This document shows, in pieces, positions 50,135 to 61,442 of a stretch of DNA of 64,000 bases. Numbering within the stretch: position 1 is the first letter of the stretch; each line of letters opens with the position of its first letter. The notes under the pieces are model-generated. The model was given only the letters and a program-made list of their open reading frames with translations. It was not told the DNA's origin and did not search any database. Source of the DNA: Pardosa pseudoannulata (lineage: Eukaryota > Arthropoda > Arachnida > Araneae > Lycosidae); contig CM063506.1 in NCBI GenBank assembly GCA_032207245.1, forward strand, positions 36,049,742-36,113,741, written 5' to 3'. The translations under genes were made by a program, and so were the position numbers.

Positions 50135-50360
50135 TTCACAGTATAGAGGCTCATAGACAAGCCAAAAAGCTGAAGCATGTCTACCCCAGTTTGTGCCATA
50201 AGGAGGTTTTTAAGCTTCATAGGCATGGTCCGAGGAAGGTTATTGGCCTTCTTATTGGTTATTATGCCCTAAAAACTTGCCTTAACGAGATGGGCATCAA
50301 CCTTGAACCCTATGGTTCGGTTGGAAGTGTCTTCTCAAGAACTGCCCTAAGGTAATTTCC
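50135..50360 (+). pseudogene. possible LINE ORF2 tail fragment
   Basis: The frame 50098-50355 contains KVIGLLIGYYALKTCLNEMG followed by INLEPYGSVGS. It resembles the segment after RNase H in Jockey-like LINEs (TGH--L--HL-KIGI---P-C--C), but both expected Cys are missing and the similarity is short. The first 10 codons belong to the hAT MITE. Weak call. Confidence 0.35.
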
Positions 50361-50503
50361 TTAATTCAAGGTTCTAGTTAAGCTTTAGTTATGAAAATGC
50401 GTTATTACTGAGTACACTATTATCGCATGGGGGGGGGAAGAAAGTTAGATATGAACATTAGATTGCAAAGTCTGGAGGAATAAGAAATGCTTCACTAGAG
50501 TCA

Positions 50504-50974
50504 TATTACGTACCAATGACATATATAAGGCCTCTTGAGATAACACAAAGAATTAAGACACCAGATACAAATGGACGAAGACTTATCCTTTTGCAGACAC
50601 TTTATTTACAATTATATTTTTGAACAATCTGGTGACGCAAATAAAACATATTAAATCTCAATATAAACTGCTGGAATGTTGGAGCAACTCCCTGCCGCTA
50701 ATGACGCTATGGTCAGATGAAAAAATGGTTGAGCATTCCCTGCCTCTGTTGAAATTCTCCTTTCACTCCGTCTTGGCCTGCTTTTTCTCTGTAGGGGTCT
50801 TCAAATCTGTCGAGCAAAATCCAATATCTACTGTTGCCAGGGCCAAAGACTACTGACCCGCGTTAGCAACCCCTCTTGTCCAATGGGGTCGAAAAGAATT
50901 GTCACTGACATCGTTTTCGTCCTTCGGTCAGTCTCCCGCGCTGGCGTTGTCCAGTAGTGTAACTCATTGTTACA
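50504..50974 (+). mobile_element. LTR-A solo LTR with 5-bp target duplication
   Basis: Starts TATTACGTACCAATGAC and ends GTAACTCATTGTTACA; AGTCA flanks it on both sides (50499-50503 and 50975-50979). 471 bp, no gag/pol, so a solo LTR. The start TA is unusual for an LTR (normally TG), yet the same start is seen at the independently flanked copy at 61822. Confidence 0.85.
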
Positions 50975-51378
50975 AGTCAAATGAGTAGCTTTGTTACTTA
51001 AAATGCTTATTTGGAGAGAGAAATATAATTTAAAAGTTCTATATCGCAAAGTTGTAAAAAAAATACCCATCGAATTCAATTACAAATATAGAATTTAATT
51101 AAACTTTTGGTTCGTATTTACTAACATAATATATTTACACTTAGAAAATTTTTTTACCTGAAACAGAATTTTCAGATATTTGTAAAATTTTCCAAACAAC
51201 AGTTCTTTTTGTGAGCTTTAAGCTTACTTCATTTTAATTTAGAACACTGTTTGTAAAATACTGTAAAAAATAACTTTTAAAAATAATCTGTAACAAATAT
51301 GCTAGTCATTTAATGTAAGTTAGATATGAACATTAATTTGCAAAGTCTGAAGGATTAAGAAATGCTGCACTAGAGTCA

Positions 51379-51933
51379 TATTACGTACCAATGACTTATA
51401 CCAGGCCTGTTGAGATAACACAAAGAATTAAGACACCAGATACAAATAAGCGAAGACTTACACTTTTGAAGACTATACAATTCTATTTTTGATCAATCTG
51501 GTGACGGAAATAAAACAAATAAAATCTCAATATGGAGACGCCATAAACTTCTGGGAATGTTGGAGCGACTCCCTGAAGCTGATGACACTATGTTAAGATG
51601 AAAAAAATGGTTGAGCATTCCCTGCTTCTGCTGAAGATCTCCGTTAGTTCCATCTTGGCCTGCTTTTCCTCTGAAGGGTCCTTCAAATCTGCCGAGCAAA
51701 ATCCAGTGACTACTGTTGCCAGGGCCAAAGACGACTGACCCGCGATAGCAACCTCTCTTGTCCAATGGGGTCGAAGTGGTGGTGGGGCACTGACACCGGA
51801 GCGTAACAATGAGTTACACTGCGGGATAACGCCAGCACGGGAGACTGACGAGGGACGAGGGTGAAGTCTGACATCGCCTTCCTCCCTCGATCAGTCTCCT
51901 GCGCTTTATCCAGCAGTGTAACTCATTGTTACA
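51379..51933 (+). mobile_element. LTR-A copy with inverted 3' end
   Basis: Same left flank AGTCA as the 50.5-kb copy. From about 51797 to 51933 the LTR 3' end is present twice in opposite orientation: CGTAACAATGAGTTACACTG on the left and CAGTGTAACTCATTGTTACA on the right, with matching GGGAGACTGA/TCAGTCTCC inside. This makes a ~55-bp-arm hairpin. The right flank (CTAGGGTCATT) no longer matches AGTCA. Confidence 0.8.
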
Positions 51934-52014
51934 CTAGGGTCATTGAGAATGTTTTGCCTACTATGATGTGAAGGCTGAAATAAAAAACTTACTTCTTGCA
52001 CCCCCTTATTTTAT

Positions 52015-52451
52015 GGAGTACAAGAAATTAATAATTGAGATATTTAAAGGAATGACGTCATAATGATAGAAAAATATCATTTTCACCTATGTATTATGTA
52101 ATAAATTAAAAATTTTAATCTTATACTTTTAATCGAGGAAAACTGCGTTTAAAACAATTATTTGGGATGACGTCACATTGCTAAAATAATGCTTCTTTCG
52201 TTTAGTTATCACGCGATAAATAAAAAATTTAATCGTTTGATTTTAACAGGGGAAAATAATGCTTGGAATAGTGACATAAAATGCTCGAAAATGGCGGAAG
52301 GAATGGATTTCGAACGTTAAAAACTTACAAAAACCTTCCCAGGGATATACCTAAACATTTCCCAAATTTTCACGGTGATTGGATGCATGGTTTTTGAGTC
52401 TATTGAGTACATACAGATAGACAGACACAAATTCATTTTTATATATATAGA
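52015..52451 (-). mobile_element. Helitron fragment (copy E)
   Basis: On the minus strand the 5' end is TCTATATATATAAAAATG after an A, the classical Helitron start, and GTCTGTCTATCTGTATGTAC follows, as in the other copies. The body (GGAATGACGTCATAATG, TCACCTATGTATTATGT) matches copies C and D. The 3' hairpin/CTRR end is missing. Confidence 0.7.
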
Positions 52452-52980
52452 TTATCCAAAGATTGTATTTTCTTTAGTCCTTTTTATTCTATAAGAAAAG
52501 AAAGTTTTGTGACAACGTACAAATACAATTTACAATACAATACATGGATGGTCTCTGACATCGCTTTCGTCCTTCAGTCAGTCTTCCGCGTTCGCGTTGT
52601 CCAATAGTGTAACTCATTGTTACAAGTCAAATATAAGTAGTTTTGTTACTTAAAATACTTATTTGGTTGAGAGAGAAATATAATTTAAAAGTTCTATATC
52701 TTAAAGATGTAAAAAAATAACCATTTAATTCAATTACGAGTATAAATATAGAATTCAATTAAACATTTGGTTTGTATTTACTAACATAATATGTTTACAC
52801 TTAGGAAACAGAATTTACCCGAAACAGAATTTTCAGATATATTTAAAAATTTTCCAATGAACAGTTCTTTTTGTGAGGTTTAAGCTTGCTTCATTTCAAT
52901 TTAGAACACTGTTTCTAAAATGCTGTAAAAAATAACTTTTAAAAACAATCTGTAACAAATATGCCAGTCATTTAATGTAA

Positions 52981-53979
52981 TTCAAAATGACAATCTTCGA
53001 GTTAAAAATATGAAAAAGCTTTTTATTTTCGCACAAAGAATGAAAGGAAATAATAGTTTATTTGTTTTCTAAGGTTTTACATTTTAAATTGTTGAAAGTC
53101 GATTTTTAAACTATTGGGTATTCTTCATGAAATTTTTACAAAACATTTTCTTCAGAAGAAATGAGAGAGCAAAAGAATTTTTGATATTTTTACTTTCAAA
53201 AATCCTCACTAATTAATTTCTATTCTATGTAAAGTGTATTTTATGTATTTCACTACAGTAAATAAAAGAAAAACACCTTCTGCACGATGCTTAAATAAAC
53301 AGAAAAGAATGTTGTATTTAAAACAATGTCAAAGTATGCGAAGTTAGTAAAAATATTTTTTGTTTGTAGTTTTAAGTACTCTTAAAGCGTTTAACTGCAT
53401 CATATTATTTGCTTCTGTTTCACTCTTTAATATTTTCCAATTTATGTTGTCAGAGGATAAAGTGTTTTTTGACGTCCCAAAACATGGCAATATTTATTTA
53501 CTTAGTGTTAGTCTAAATGTATTATTAATTTTTAAATTATGTGTTTTTTGCGTCCTACATCTGTAGAACATGCTTTCAAATCATTCTTTGTCGTTACAAA
53601 AATAATTCGAGAAAAAACATTTTTTTAATAATTTTTACCAATTATTTTTTTATAGTTATTGTATTCAAATGCTTGTTTCAGTTTTTTTCTTTTATTTAAG
53701 ATTCATTATCGAATTAAAATAATTGTAAGGATAAAAGTAAAATTCAGTAATTATGCTTTTTAAATAAAGTTAAAATGCAACAAAAACACATATTCCCTCT
53801 TAAACAAGTTGAAGCTTTGAGAGTCTCTCAGAGGGAAATTGAACTTCTTGGCTTACTGATCTAAAGCAAAGAAATAGTGTTAAAGTATTCAAACTTCTAT
53901 AGCAGTGTTTGTAATTTTTTTGTGGTGATGGTACACACTAAAAATATACAAAATTATTTGCGACATACCTAAAAAATAC
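52981..53979. other. AT-rich intergenic sequence
   Basis: Nothing recognised; a 68-codon hydrophobic frame (53360-53566) has no signature. Confidence 0.55.
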
Positions 53980-55112
53980 TCCCCTATATAATAATAGCCT
54001 AAGTTATTTGTCCTCGAAAACATGAAGCTTTTGGACCTGGAATGGACAGAGGCATCTATATTGGATTCTTAATGAGTTAGGGTTAGAAAAATTCAAAGCG
54101 AGTAAAATTTATCTTGTCCTAAAGTTTAGGACAAGAAATCGAACAAAGCGTTGTGGAACAGAAATCGATTAAACGCCGAAGACTGCATTCAAATCGCTCT
54201 TACATCAAAAAGTTCTAATTTTGAAGCAACTGTATCGAACATGAAACAACATCATTTCTCCAAAACGTGAAAAAAAAATTTTCAATTATTCTTTTTTTTT
54301 TTAATTTTTTTCAATTCTAATTATTGTTTGTTTTTGTTTTATTATTATTGTTATAATTTGTTACAATACCGTTATGGATTACTAGGTATTACATTGATAA
54401 ATTGAATAAATGAAGTTTAAATAAAATTTTTAGTTGTTTTCTTTTCAAACTTATCATGGGGGTGGTATAATATGAAAGATGCTAAAAAGAGGCAATTTTT
54501 TTTTCTTTTCTCTTCGACATGGGGATTCGACATCAATTTACACAAAAATATTTTGGGGTAATGATTAAAAAAGTTCCCCGACCGATGCCCTAAACTATCG
54601 ATAATATTCTAAAATAAATTGGTATAAATATGTTTTATATCACAGCAAAAAATACTGTCGTCTCTAAAACGTTCGAAATCCAGCCCTTCCCCCTTTTTCG
54701 AGAGTTTAATGCTATTATTTCAAGCTCTATTTTTCCACGGTTAAAATCAGGAGATTAAATTTATCACACAAATATATAAAAGTAGCAATTTTTCTAGCAT
54801 TATGACGCCATTTCTTTAACTATCTCATTTAATCATTTCTTATTTTAAATTATTTAAATTTCGTCTGCATTATTTTCATACCTTTTATCCCTGAACTTAG
54901 ACGTTACGTAAATAATTTTCTTTTATTTTTGCATTAAATAATAGATTAGGTACATATGTGATAATTTTAAATTTAATCATAGATTATCTTTTGTTGCCAG
55001 ATAATTCTCAGCCACAAAACTAACCATTTTTTTACCTGCCTCGTAGGGTACTTTACAATTTTGGAAAATTAAAAATTTTACTGATCCCGTCATATGACGG
55101 GCTATATGCTAG
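53980..55112 (+). mobile_element. non-autonomous Helitron (copy B) with a 465-bp insert
   Basis: Starts TCCCCTATATAATAATAGCC and ends with the perfect hairpin CCCGTCATATGACGGG (55086-55101), 11 bases, CTAG, then T. Compared with copies A and C the body is interrupted at 54124-54588 by 465 bp flanked by CCTAAA on each side. The insert starts GTTTAGGACAAG, making the palindrome CTTGTCCTAAAGTTTAGGACAAG in part; it has no TIRs, its class is unknown. Confidence 0.88.
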
Positions 55113-56180
55113 TAGATCTTCAAGATCTTCAAGATGATGGGTCAACTGGATTACCTGGGCCAAGCCCTCAAATCCAGAGATTTCTTACAGTAAGCAGAGA
55201 AATTGACAACGAGCAGAGCATAAACAAATAAAAGATGAAAGAAGGATAGAATGGTGGATTCGTGAGTTCATAACACAGTAACTAAAGAATAGAGAGTTTA
55301 GGGACAGAAAAACATTTTTTTTTAAATTTTTTTTTAATTTTTTTAAATTTTTTTTTTGCCATGGACATCAGAACAGTATTGAAAATAACTAATTTGAAAA
55401 CTACGCTCGGCCCTCACCAAAGTGAGGAGAGCCAAAAAAAAGCGAAAATAAAAGGATGAGATAAAAAGCAAAGCTGGTAAAAAAAAATAAAAAATAAATA
55501 AATAAATAAATAAATAAATAAAAATTACTAAATGATGATGTATGGCCATTTTGAAGTTTTAAAGCTTTTTTCTTACATTTTAATATGCTAGTAGCAAATA
55601 AAAACACAGTAAAGATATATTTAAAAAATAAAAAATATTGGAGGTAGTTCCAAATACCATTTTAAAATATCGAAACTAGTTGGCAGTGCAGTTCTAATGG
55701 TGATAAAATGTATAACGGCCTTTTGTTTAAAATATGGAGTTTAGAAAAAAGTACACATGAACTTTCTTATGTAATTAAGTAAAGACTGATTGAAAATGTA
55801 TTATTTTTTTACATACCAAATCCTACGACTTTTATTGCAAAGGATTTTCCATTTTTCTTTTCCTTGTTTAAAATAGGAAAAAATCAAGAGTGTTATTACG
55901 GCACTTCTTTATAATAGCGGTATGCAATCTCTTTATATCTAAAACAGAATAGAAAATGCTCGGCGTGTTCGCAAAAAAAGAATTTCCAATTAATGATTTT
56001 GTAAGCGAACGGCTACTCGTCGAGTTAAAAGCAAAACTCATTGGGTGAAAAGAAATTATTACATCTTTTTGTGAGGATAAAGTAGTAACAAATTTTAAAA
56101 GCTGATATAAGGGAAAGGAGTGAAAAGAAAATGGGTCCTGATAAATAGAAAAATTTATACTAATGAAAAATATCAGATTA
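55113..56180. other. AT-rich spacer with A-runs and (TAAA)n
   Basis: Poly-T at 55315-55355 and a (AAAT)n microsatellite at about 55490-55525. No gene recognised. Confidence 0.6.
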
Positions 56181-57090
56181 CTAGCATATAGCCTCTCATA
56201 TGATGGGATCAGTAAAATTTTTAAATTTCTAGAATTGTAAAGTGCCTTATAAGGCAAGTAAAAAAATAGTTTTTATTTTGACTGAGAATGATCTGGTACA
56301 TGCTCAATAATTTGTTTATCACTACTAACCGCATGTTAGTTGCCAACTTTAATTTATCTTGTCATATTACGTGATAGGATTAATATTGACAGTGATTATT
56401 TGGTGGTATATATAAATGATGTCCAAAATTTAGCGAATCGATTGCGAACCGTGTGGTTATGCATAAAAAACAAACCCATAAACGAATAAATTTCTTAATT
56501 TTTTAAGATATATAACTTAAAAGCTAGAAATTTATCAGTCCGTGAAATAGACTCCATGACTTTTATGAAAAAAATTTGTCCTTAATACCGGTGATAAAAT
56601 TTTCGTTGCAACAAAAAATAATCGATGATTAATTTTAAAATCATCACATATGTATCTAATCTATTATTTAAGCCAAATTTAAAAGAAAATTATTCAAGCA
56701 ATATCTAAGTTCAATGATAAAACGTATGAAAGTAATGCAGACGATATTTAAATAATTTAAAATACGAAAAGATTAAAGGAGATAATTAAGGGAATGACGT
56801 CATAATGTTAGAAAAAAATGTTACTTTTAACTATTTATTATGTGATAAATTGATAAATTTAATGTGCTCTTCACCGGGCACAACAGAGCTTGAAATAATG
56901 ACATTAAACACTCGAAAAGGGGAGAAGGGGTGGATTTCGAACGTTTTCGAACTCGCTTTGAATTTTGCTATCCCTAACTTATCAAAAATACAATATGGAT
57001 GCCTGTATCAATTCCAGGTACAACCGCTTCATAAATTCGAGGACAGACGGACAGATGGACAGGCAACTTAATCTATTTTCATATAGGTGA
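56181..57090 (-). mobile_element. non-autonomous Helitron (copy D, 910 bp)
   Basis: Minus strand: starts TCACCTATATGAAAATAGAT after A; ends CCCATCATATGAGAGG (decayed hairpin), CTATATGCTAG, then T. Body matches copy C throughout. The ORF at 56805-57071 is the antisense of the Helitron 5' region and not a gene. Confidence 0.85.
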
Positions 57091-57261
57091 TTTTGATTAT
57101 AAAAGAAAAATCCTTTCGGCTCATTTGAAATTTTCTCTTGGTAGAATAGAGTGCCGCAATCCGCAGGTTAAGAATCACTGGTATAAATAATGAGAATTTC
57201 CCAAATATTTAGGACCGCTCAGTTCATAGGATGTTGTAAAATATCTTGATCATGTGATTAA

Positions 57262-57495
57262 CACTTATGTTGGCCATTTATTTCACACAAAATGTTTTCA
57301 AACTTTCCTAACAGAAGTCCTAATTATATTCATTTGATCAAATAATAGATGAAAATTCAAAACTGAAGCGGGAATTAGTCTTCCCATCGTTATAATAGGA
57401 AGACCAATATAGTATAATGGGTTTTGCGCTTTCTAAAGGTGTATTTTGTAAGATCATGTATGTGGGAAGTAATCTTCCCACGGCCTTCGAATGGA
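57262..57495 (-). mobile_element. TTAA MITE family P3, copy 2 (234 bp)
   Basis: TTAA at 57258-57261 and 57496-57499. The interior matches copy 1 (30072-30304) in reverse orientation: GATCTTACAAAATACACCT, CTATATTGGTCTT, GGGAAGACTNATTCCCGCTT. Length differs by 1 bp although the ends have diverged (TCCATTCGAAGG instead of CCCTTTCGTGGG). Confidence 0.88.
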
Positions 57496-57530
57496 TTAAG
57501 GTGATAAGCCTAATAGACCACATTAGTTAT

Positions 57531-57560
57531 ACTGGTGTGCAAAACTTAGGCAACCGGTGA
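57531..57560 (+). other. possible Tc1/mariner terminus
   Basis: ACTGGTGTGCAAAACTTAGG resembles the outer terminal repeat of a Tc1/mariner group, but the second terminus is not visible and no transposase follows. Confidence 0.3.
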
Positions 57561-57879
57561 GCTTTTTCTCATAACTCTAAGAGAAATCATCTGAAATACA
57601 CAAAATTCAGAAATTAGGGAGAGTATTATGTACGTAACGGATGGCGAAAGGATCGGAGCTGGAAAAGGAATACAATGCATACGGTATGCAATCAAACAAA
57701 AACAAGTTTCATTGAACGCATCTTTTATCATGCTATAAAATAAATATATGTAATTCATTATTTATATGGAAAAAATGTAGAGTAGAATACACAGTTATTA
57801 TAAAGATTTTTTAATTTCAAAGGTACTATGTCAAATATGAGACTTTAAAGTGTAAATTGAATCTTAAAAGACAACAAAA

Positions 57880-59220
57880 TAGTCTTACCATTAGAAACCT
57901 ATCTATAATATTTTTTATGAAAGAATTTCGTTTAAAAATATACTTTATTTTTTATTTGATAAGTTACAGATAAGAATGAAATTTCATCATATGTATATCA
58001 ATGTTATTTAAGTGTGATAATTTCATTTTATTAAAATACAAGTTTTTAGTACGAATTACTATAATATAATTGTATGTATTAGACTGTCATAATGTACTTC
58101 TCTATTTTTTAAAAGAATTTTAACCCACTCTTCAGAATGATGTTGGAATAAATGCAATTAGATATAAATATGACATTATAGTTTAAATAACTAATGTCCT
58201 TACTTGTGACACTAAACCTTACTTACTAATGTCCTTATAGAAGAATTTCTTTTAAAAATATACTTTATTTTTCATTTGATAACTTACAGATAACAAAAAA
58301 ATTTCATCATATGTATTTAAATGTTATTTATTTAAGTGTGCTAATTTCATTTTATTAAAATACAAGTTTTTAGTACGAATTACTATAATATAATTGTATG
58401 TATATTAATATTACACTTTCTGAATATCTTATGTCTGAATGTGTAGTGTTTAAAAGGATTTTTACCCGTTCTTTAGAATGATTTTGGAATAAATGCAATT
58501 AGATATAAATATGACATAATAGTTTAAAGAACTAATGTCCTTACTTGTGACACTGAACCTTACTTGTGTGTTACTAATGTCCTTATAAAAGAATTTCGTT
58601 TAAAAATATACTTTATTTTTCATTTGATAACTTACAGATAACAAAGAAATTTCATCATATGTATATCAATGTTCTTTAAGTGTGCTCATTTTATTTTATT
58701 AAAATACAAGTTTTTAGTACGAATTAATATAATATAATTGTATGTATATTAATATTACACCGTCTTAATATACTTCTCTAATGTTTAAAAGGATTTTTAC
58801 CCATTCTTTAGAATGATTTTGGAATAAATGAAATTAGATGTAAATATGACATAATAGTTTAAAGAACTAATGTCCTTACTTGTGAGTCTAAACCTTACTT
58901 GTGTGTTACTAATGTCCTTATAAAAGAATTTCGTTTAAAAATATACTTTATTTTTCATTTGATAAGTTACAGATAACAAAGAAATTTCATCATATGTATT
59001 TCAATGTTATTTATTTAAGTGTACTAATTTCATTTTATTAAAAAACACGTTTTTGGTAGAATTATTATAATATAATTGTGTATTAATATTAGACTGTCTT
59101 AATGTACTTCTTTATTTTTTAAAAGAATTTTAACGAACTTTTCAGAATAATGTTGGAATAAATGCAATTAGATATAAATATGGCATTGTAGTTTAAAGAA
59201 CTAATGTCCTTGTACGTTAT
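57880..59220. repeat. ~335-bp tandem repeat, four copies
   Basis: GAATTTCGTTTAAAAATATAC starts units at 57923, 58243, 58591 and 58926 (spacing 320, 348, 335). Each has ACTTACAGATAACAAAGAAA, TTTCATCATATGTAT, ATACAAGTTTTTAGTACGAA and ends in GAACTAATGTCCTTA. A displaced, older unit lies at 61765-63200, broken by three insertions. Confidence 0.92.
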
Positions 59221-60140
59221 TTAGATAAAATTAAATACATGTAAAGTTAAAAAACACAATTAAAAGTACAGGATTTTAATCTTTTTTATAAAATTGAAGT
59301 CGCATAATGGTATAGATATTTTAAATAAAAGAATTCTTATATCTTCTCAGAAGCTAATTATAATGTGTCGTAATGTTTATTTTAAGTAATTTTGTTTTTA
59401 TTTCACACTAATTTAAGTTTCGTTTTAGTCTAGAATGCGTAACACATTTTGGCGTAAATTAGCAAGTTCAAAATTAAATAAGAATACCTTTAATAAAAAG
59501 GACTGTTAAAAAGCAGTAAATTACACTCTTGTGCTCCTGTGTTATTTTAACGATGAAAAAATGGCAATTATGTAAAAAACCCTCTCGAAAGAAAGCGTTA
59601 TCTTTGCTCAAGCATATAGGTGCTTTTTGGTGATAAAATATTTTAGTTTTTATGTTTATGTGTTTTTTCGGTTCCGGTATACTTGTTTCTTCTTAAAGCA
59701 AATACTTAGTCTACAGCATTTCTGTTTTTATGATAAATTAATTTCATTTTAACTAATAAACATATTTCCTTTACTTTTATCACCTTTCAAAAATTTAAAA
59801 CATAATTTTGAAAATTAGAACTGATCTTTTTTATTTTGAGCACAAACATTTCGTGGTTTACAGAATTTTAGAACAAAAATTCTTACAAGATTAAAAATTT
59901 AGACTACAAAAATTGGACAAATCTGATTGAGATTTTTACAAAAAATATTTTTTAATAATAGAGATTATTTAATAATTTTTAAATAACATTATTAAAAATA
60001 AATTTTGAATAATATCTTGTAACTACCTCTTAATAAATCCCTTATAGAACGCTGTGGATCTTACAGACCATTTTATTTTGAAAGCACTATATAGGCTGCC
60101 AACATTATTCAGGGCAACACAAAGAAATACAGTCCTCGTA
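59221..60140. other. AT-rich intergenic sequence
   Basis: Nothing recognised. Confidence 0.55.
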
Positions 60141-60144
60141 ATTT

Positions 60145-60245
60145 AAAGCAAGCACCAGCAGAACACCCCCAGGCTTGGCCTGCCATTTCTAGATATATCA
60201 ATTGGGGACATTTTGACCAAGAACCTATTTTATATTCCCCAGTTG
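60145..60245 (-). mobile_element. SINE-1 fragment, decayed
   Basis: CCCCCAGGCTTGGCCTGCCA, TCAATTGGGGACATTTTGACC and ATTTTATATTCCCCA follow the SINE-1 body order seen at 62 kb. Head and tail are missing. Confidence 0.6.
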
Positions 60246-60809
60246 CCAGTAATGGACACGGGGGATTTTTACAAAATACAATGTTGTTATGATTAGACAG
60301 GCTGTAGCCCAGTGTACGGTACGCTATTTTGGCGATTTTTTTGGCGTAATTTTTGGTGCCATTTCTCGGACGATACTTATTTTCTCCTTGTCAACTTCAC
60401 CGTTTCTCTGTTAAAAGATGGTAACCTCGTTCTTTCCTTTTGTTTGTGTGCGTTATCGGATCCTCTTTAGAGTAACTTGCGCAATAAATGTTGTGATGTC
60501 ATGATGATCTAATTCTTGTTGGATCCAATTATATTAAAAGTTTGTAGGAGGTAAGTTTGAATTTCAACACTTTTTGCCGTTAATTTAACGGTTTTTGCAG
60601 CTTGCTACATTTCAATCTGTTTTTCACCAGTGGAGTGGTTAAGTTCTGCATTCTCTTCAATCGCATTTATTTCAAAAATTTTATTTGTTCTAATTTTATA
60701 GTATTTAAATTTCTTAATTAGTATTGTTTTTAATTTTACAGTATTTAAATTTTTGTAATTTCTATTTGGCTTTAAGTTTTATATTCTGGTTTTGAAAATT
60801 TTAAGTATA

Positions 60810-61265
60810 ATGGCTTTTTTCTTTGTATGGAATGAATCAAGACCGAGTGAATTTGAGATTTTTTTTTTTGAATTGGAAAAGAAAGGTAAATTGGATGTTG
60901 TTAAATATTGTATGAGTATAGGATTGATTGCTAGTAATTATTGTCCTAATTGTAATGAAAATATGGTTGGTTGGTTGGTTTGGAGCGCTACAGTCTACTG
61001 TTTTGCACACGAGGGCTAATGAGACCGGGACCTACTGCTTAAAGCCGATTCCGAACGGCTACGAACATCCATGCCATAGTGGGATTCGAACCCACGAACT
61101 CCGGTACCGACGATCAGCGCCCTAACCAATCGGCCAGCGTTCGGCAATGAAAATATGAAATTGGTTGAAAGGAAAGATGGATGACTGGTATAATTGAGTT
61201 TGTCGTGTGTATGGAAATAATAAGCATTATGTGAAACGATCGATAAGGTGTGGCTCATGGTTTAG
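60810..61265 (+). pseudogene. Merlin transposase N-terminus, split by SINE-2
   Basis: From ATG at 60810 the frame gives MAFFFVWNESRPSEF, a hydrophilic helix region, then SNYCPNCNENM, the first half of a C2C2-type zinc finger. There SINE-2 interrupts it. After the SINE (61146 on) it continues KLVERKD and, one base out of frame, DDWYN-VCRVYGNNKHYVKRSIRCGSWF. This order, C-x2-C, then W..C, then K-RSIR-GSWF, is the N-terminal signature of IS1595/IS1016-type transposases, eukaryotic branch Merlin. One in-frame TGA (probably an old TGG Trp) and one frameshift disable it. The DDE catalytic domain that should follow is absent; the element ends about 170 bp later. Confidence 0.82.
60966..61145 (-). 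mobile_element. SINE-2, full copy with 12-bp target duplication
   Basis: Minus strand: box A-like TGGCCGATTGGTTAGGGC, perfect box B GGTTCGAATCC in GTGGGTTCGAATCCCACT, body GTAGCCGTTCGGAATCGGC, and an (AACC)n tail. AATGAAAATATG flanks it perfectly (60954-60965 and 61146-61157). About 180 bp. Other members: 30040-30410 and 31900-32035. Confidence 0.92.
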
Positions 61266-61442
61266 GAAAGCAGATTGAGTTTAATACATATTTTAGAACT
61301 TACCTACTTATGGGTTAAGAGAACGCTGCGTGTTAGGCTTAGGTACTTGGTGTGTGCTTCGCGGGGTCCTGTTTCGCCAATAGTCACCAAATACAAGATG
61401 GTGGACAAGGAGTGTACCGTTCACTGATTAACCGATTAGACA

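Larger units (their letters stand above)
50448..52980. repeat. ~870-bp tandem duplication carrying solo LTRs, disrupted in copy 2
   Basis: Unit: left flank (AGTTAGATATGAACATTA to ACTAGAGTCA), LTR-A, right flank (AGTCAAATGAGTAGCTTTG to GCTAGTCATTTAATGTAA). Copy 1 is 50448-51316. Copy 2 starts at 51317 with the same left flank and LTR (51379-51933); its LTR end and right flank reappear at about 52550-52980. The 600 bp between contain an inverted LTR end and a Helitron fragment. Confidence 0.82.
60300..61433 (+). mobile_element. Merlin (IS1016-type) DNA transposon, interrupted by SINE-2
   Basis: The 9-bp repeat GATTAGACA flanks it exactly (60291-60299 and 61434-61442). Ends are inverted and start GG: left GGCTGTAGCCCAGTGTACGG, right (reverse complement) GGTTAATCAGTGAACGGTAC, sharing CAGTGNACGGTACNCT. 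GG ends and 8-9-bp duplications are the Merlin pattern. Without the inserted SINE it is about 942 bp. It encodes only the N-terminal part of a transposase, so it is a deletion derivative. Confidence 0.85.

Noticed and set aside
50828..51079. 83-codon and nearby 73-90-codon minus-strand ORFs (also 51493-51809)
   Set aside because: Contained in LTR-A copies and their flanks; they differ between copies and no domain is present.
55868..56257. 129-codon minus-strand ORF
   Set aside because: Runs from spacer DNA into the 3' end of Helitron D; no domain signature.
60928..61125. 65-codon ORF on + strand and 80-codon ORF on - strand
   Set aside because: Both read through the SINE-2 insertion; the real coding trace is the split Merlin transposase.
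61050..61145. functional tRNA gene (minus strand)
   Set aside because: It is the head of SINE-2, with a 12-bp target duplication round the whole 180-bp unit.
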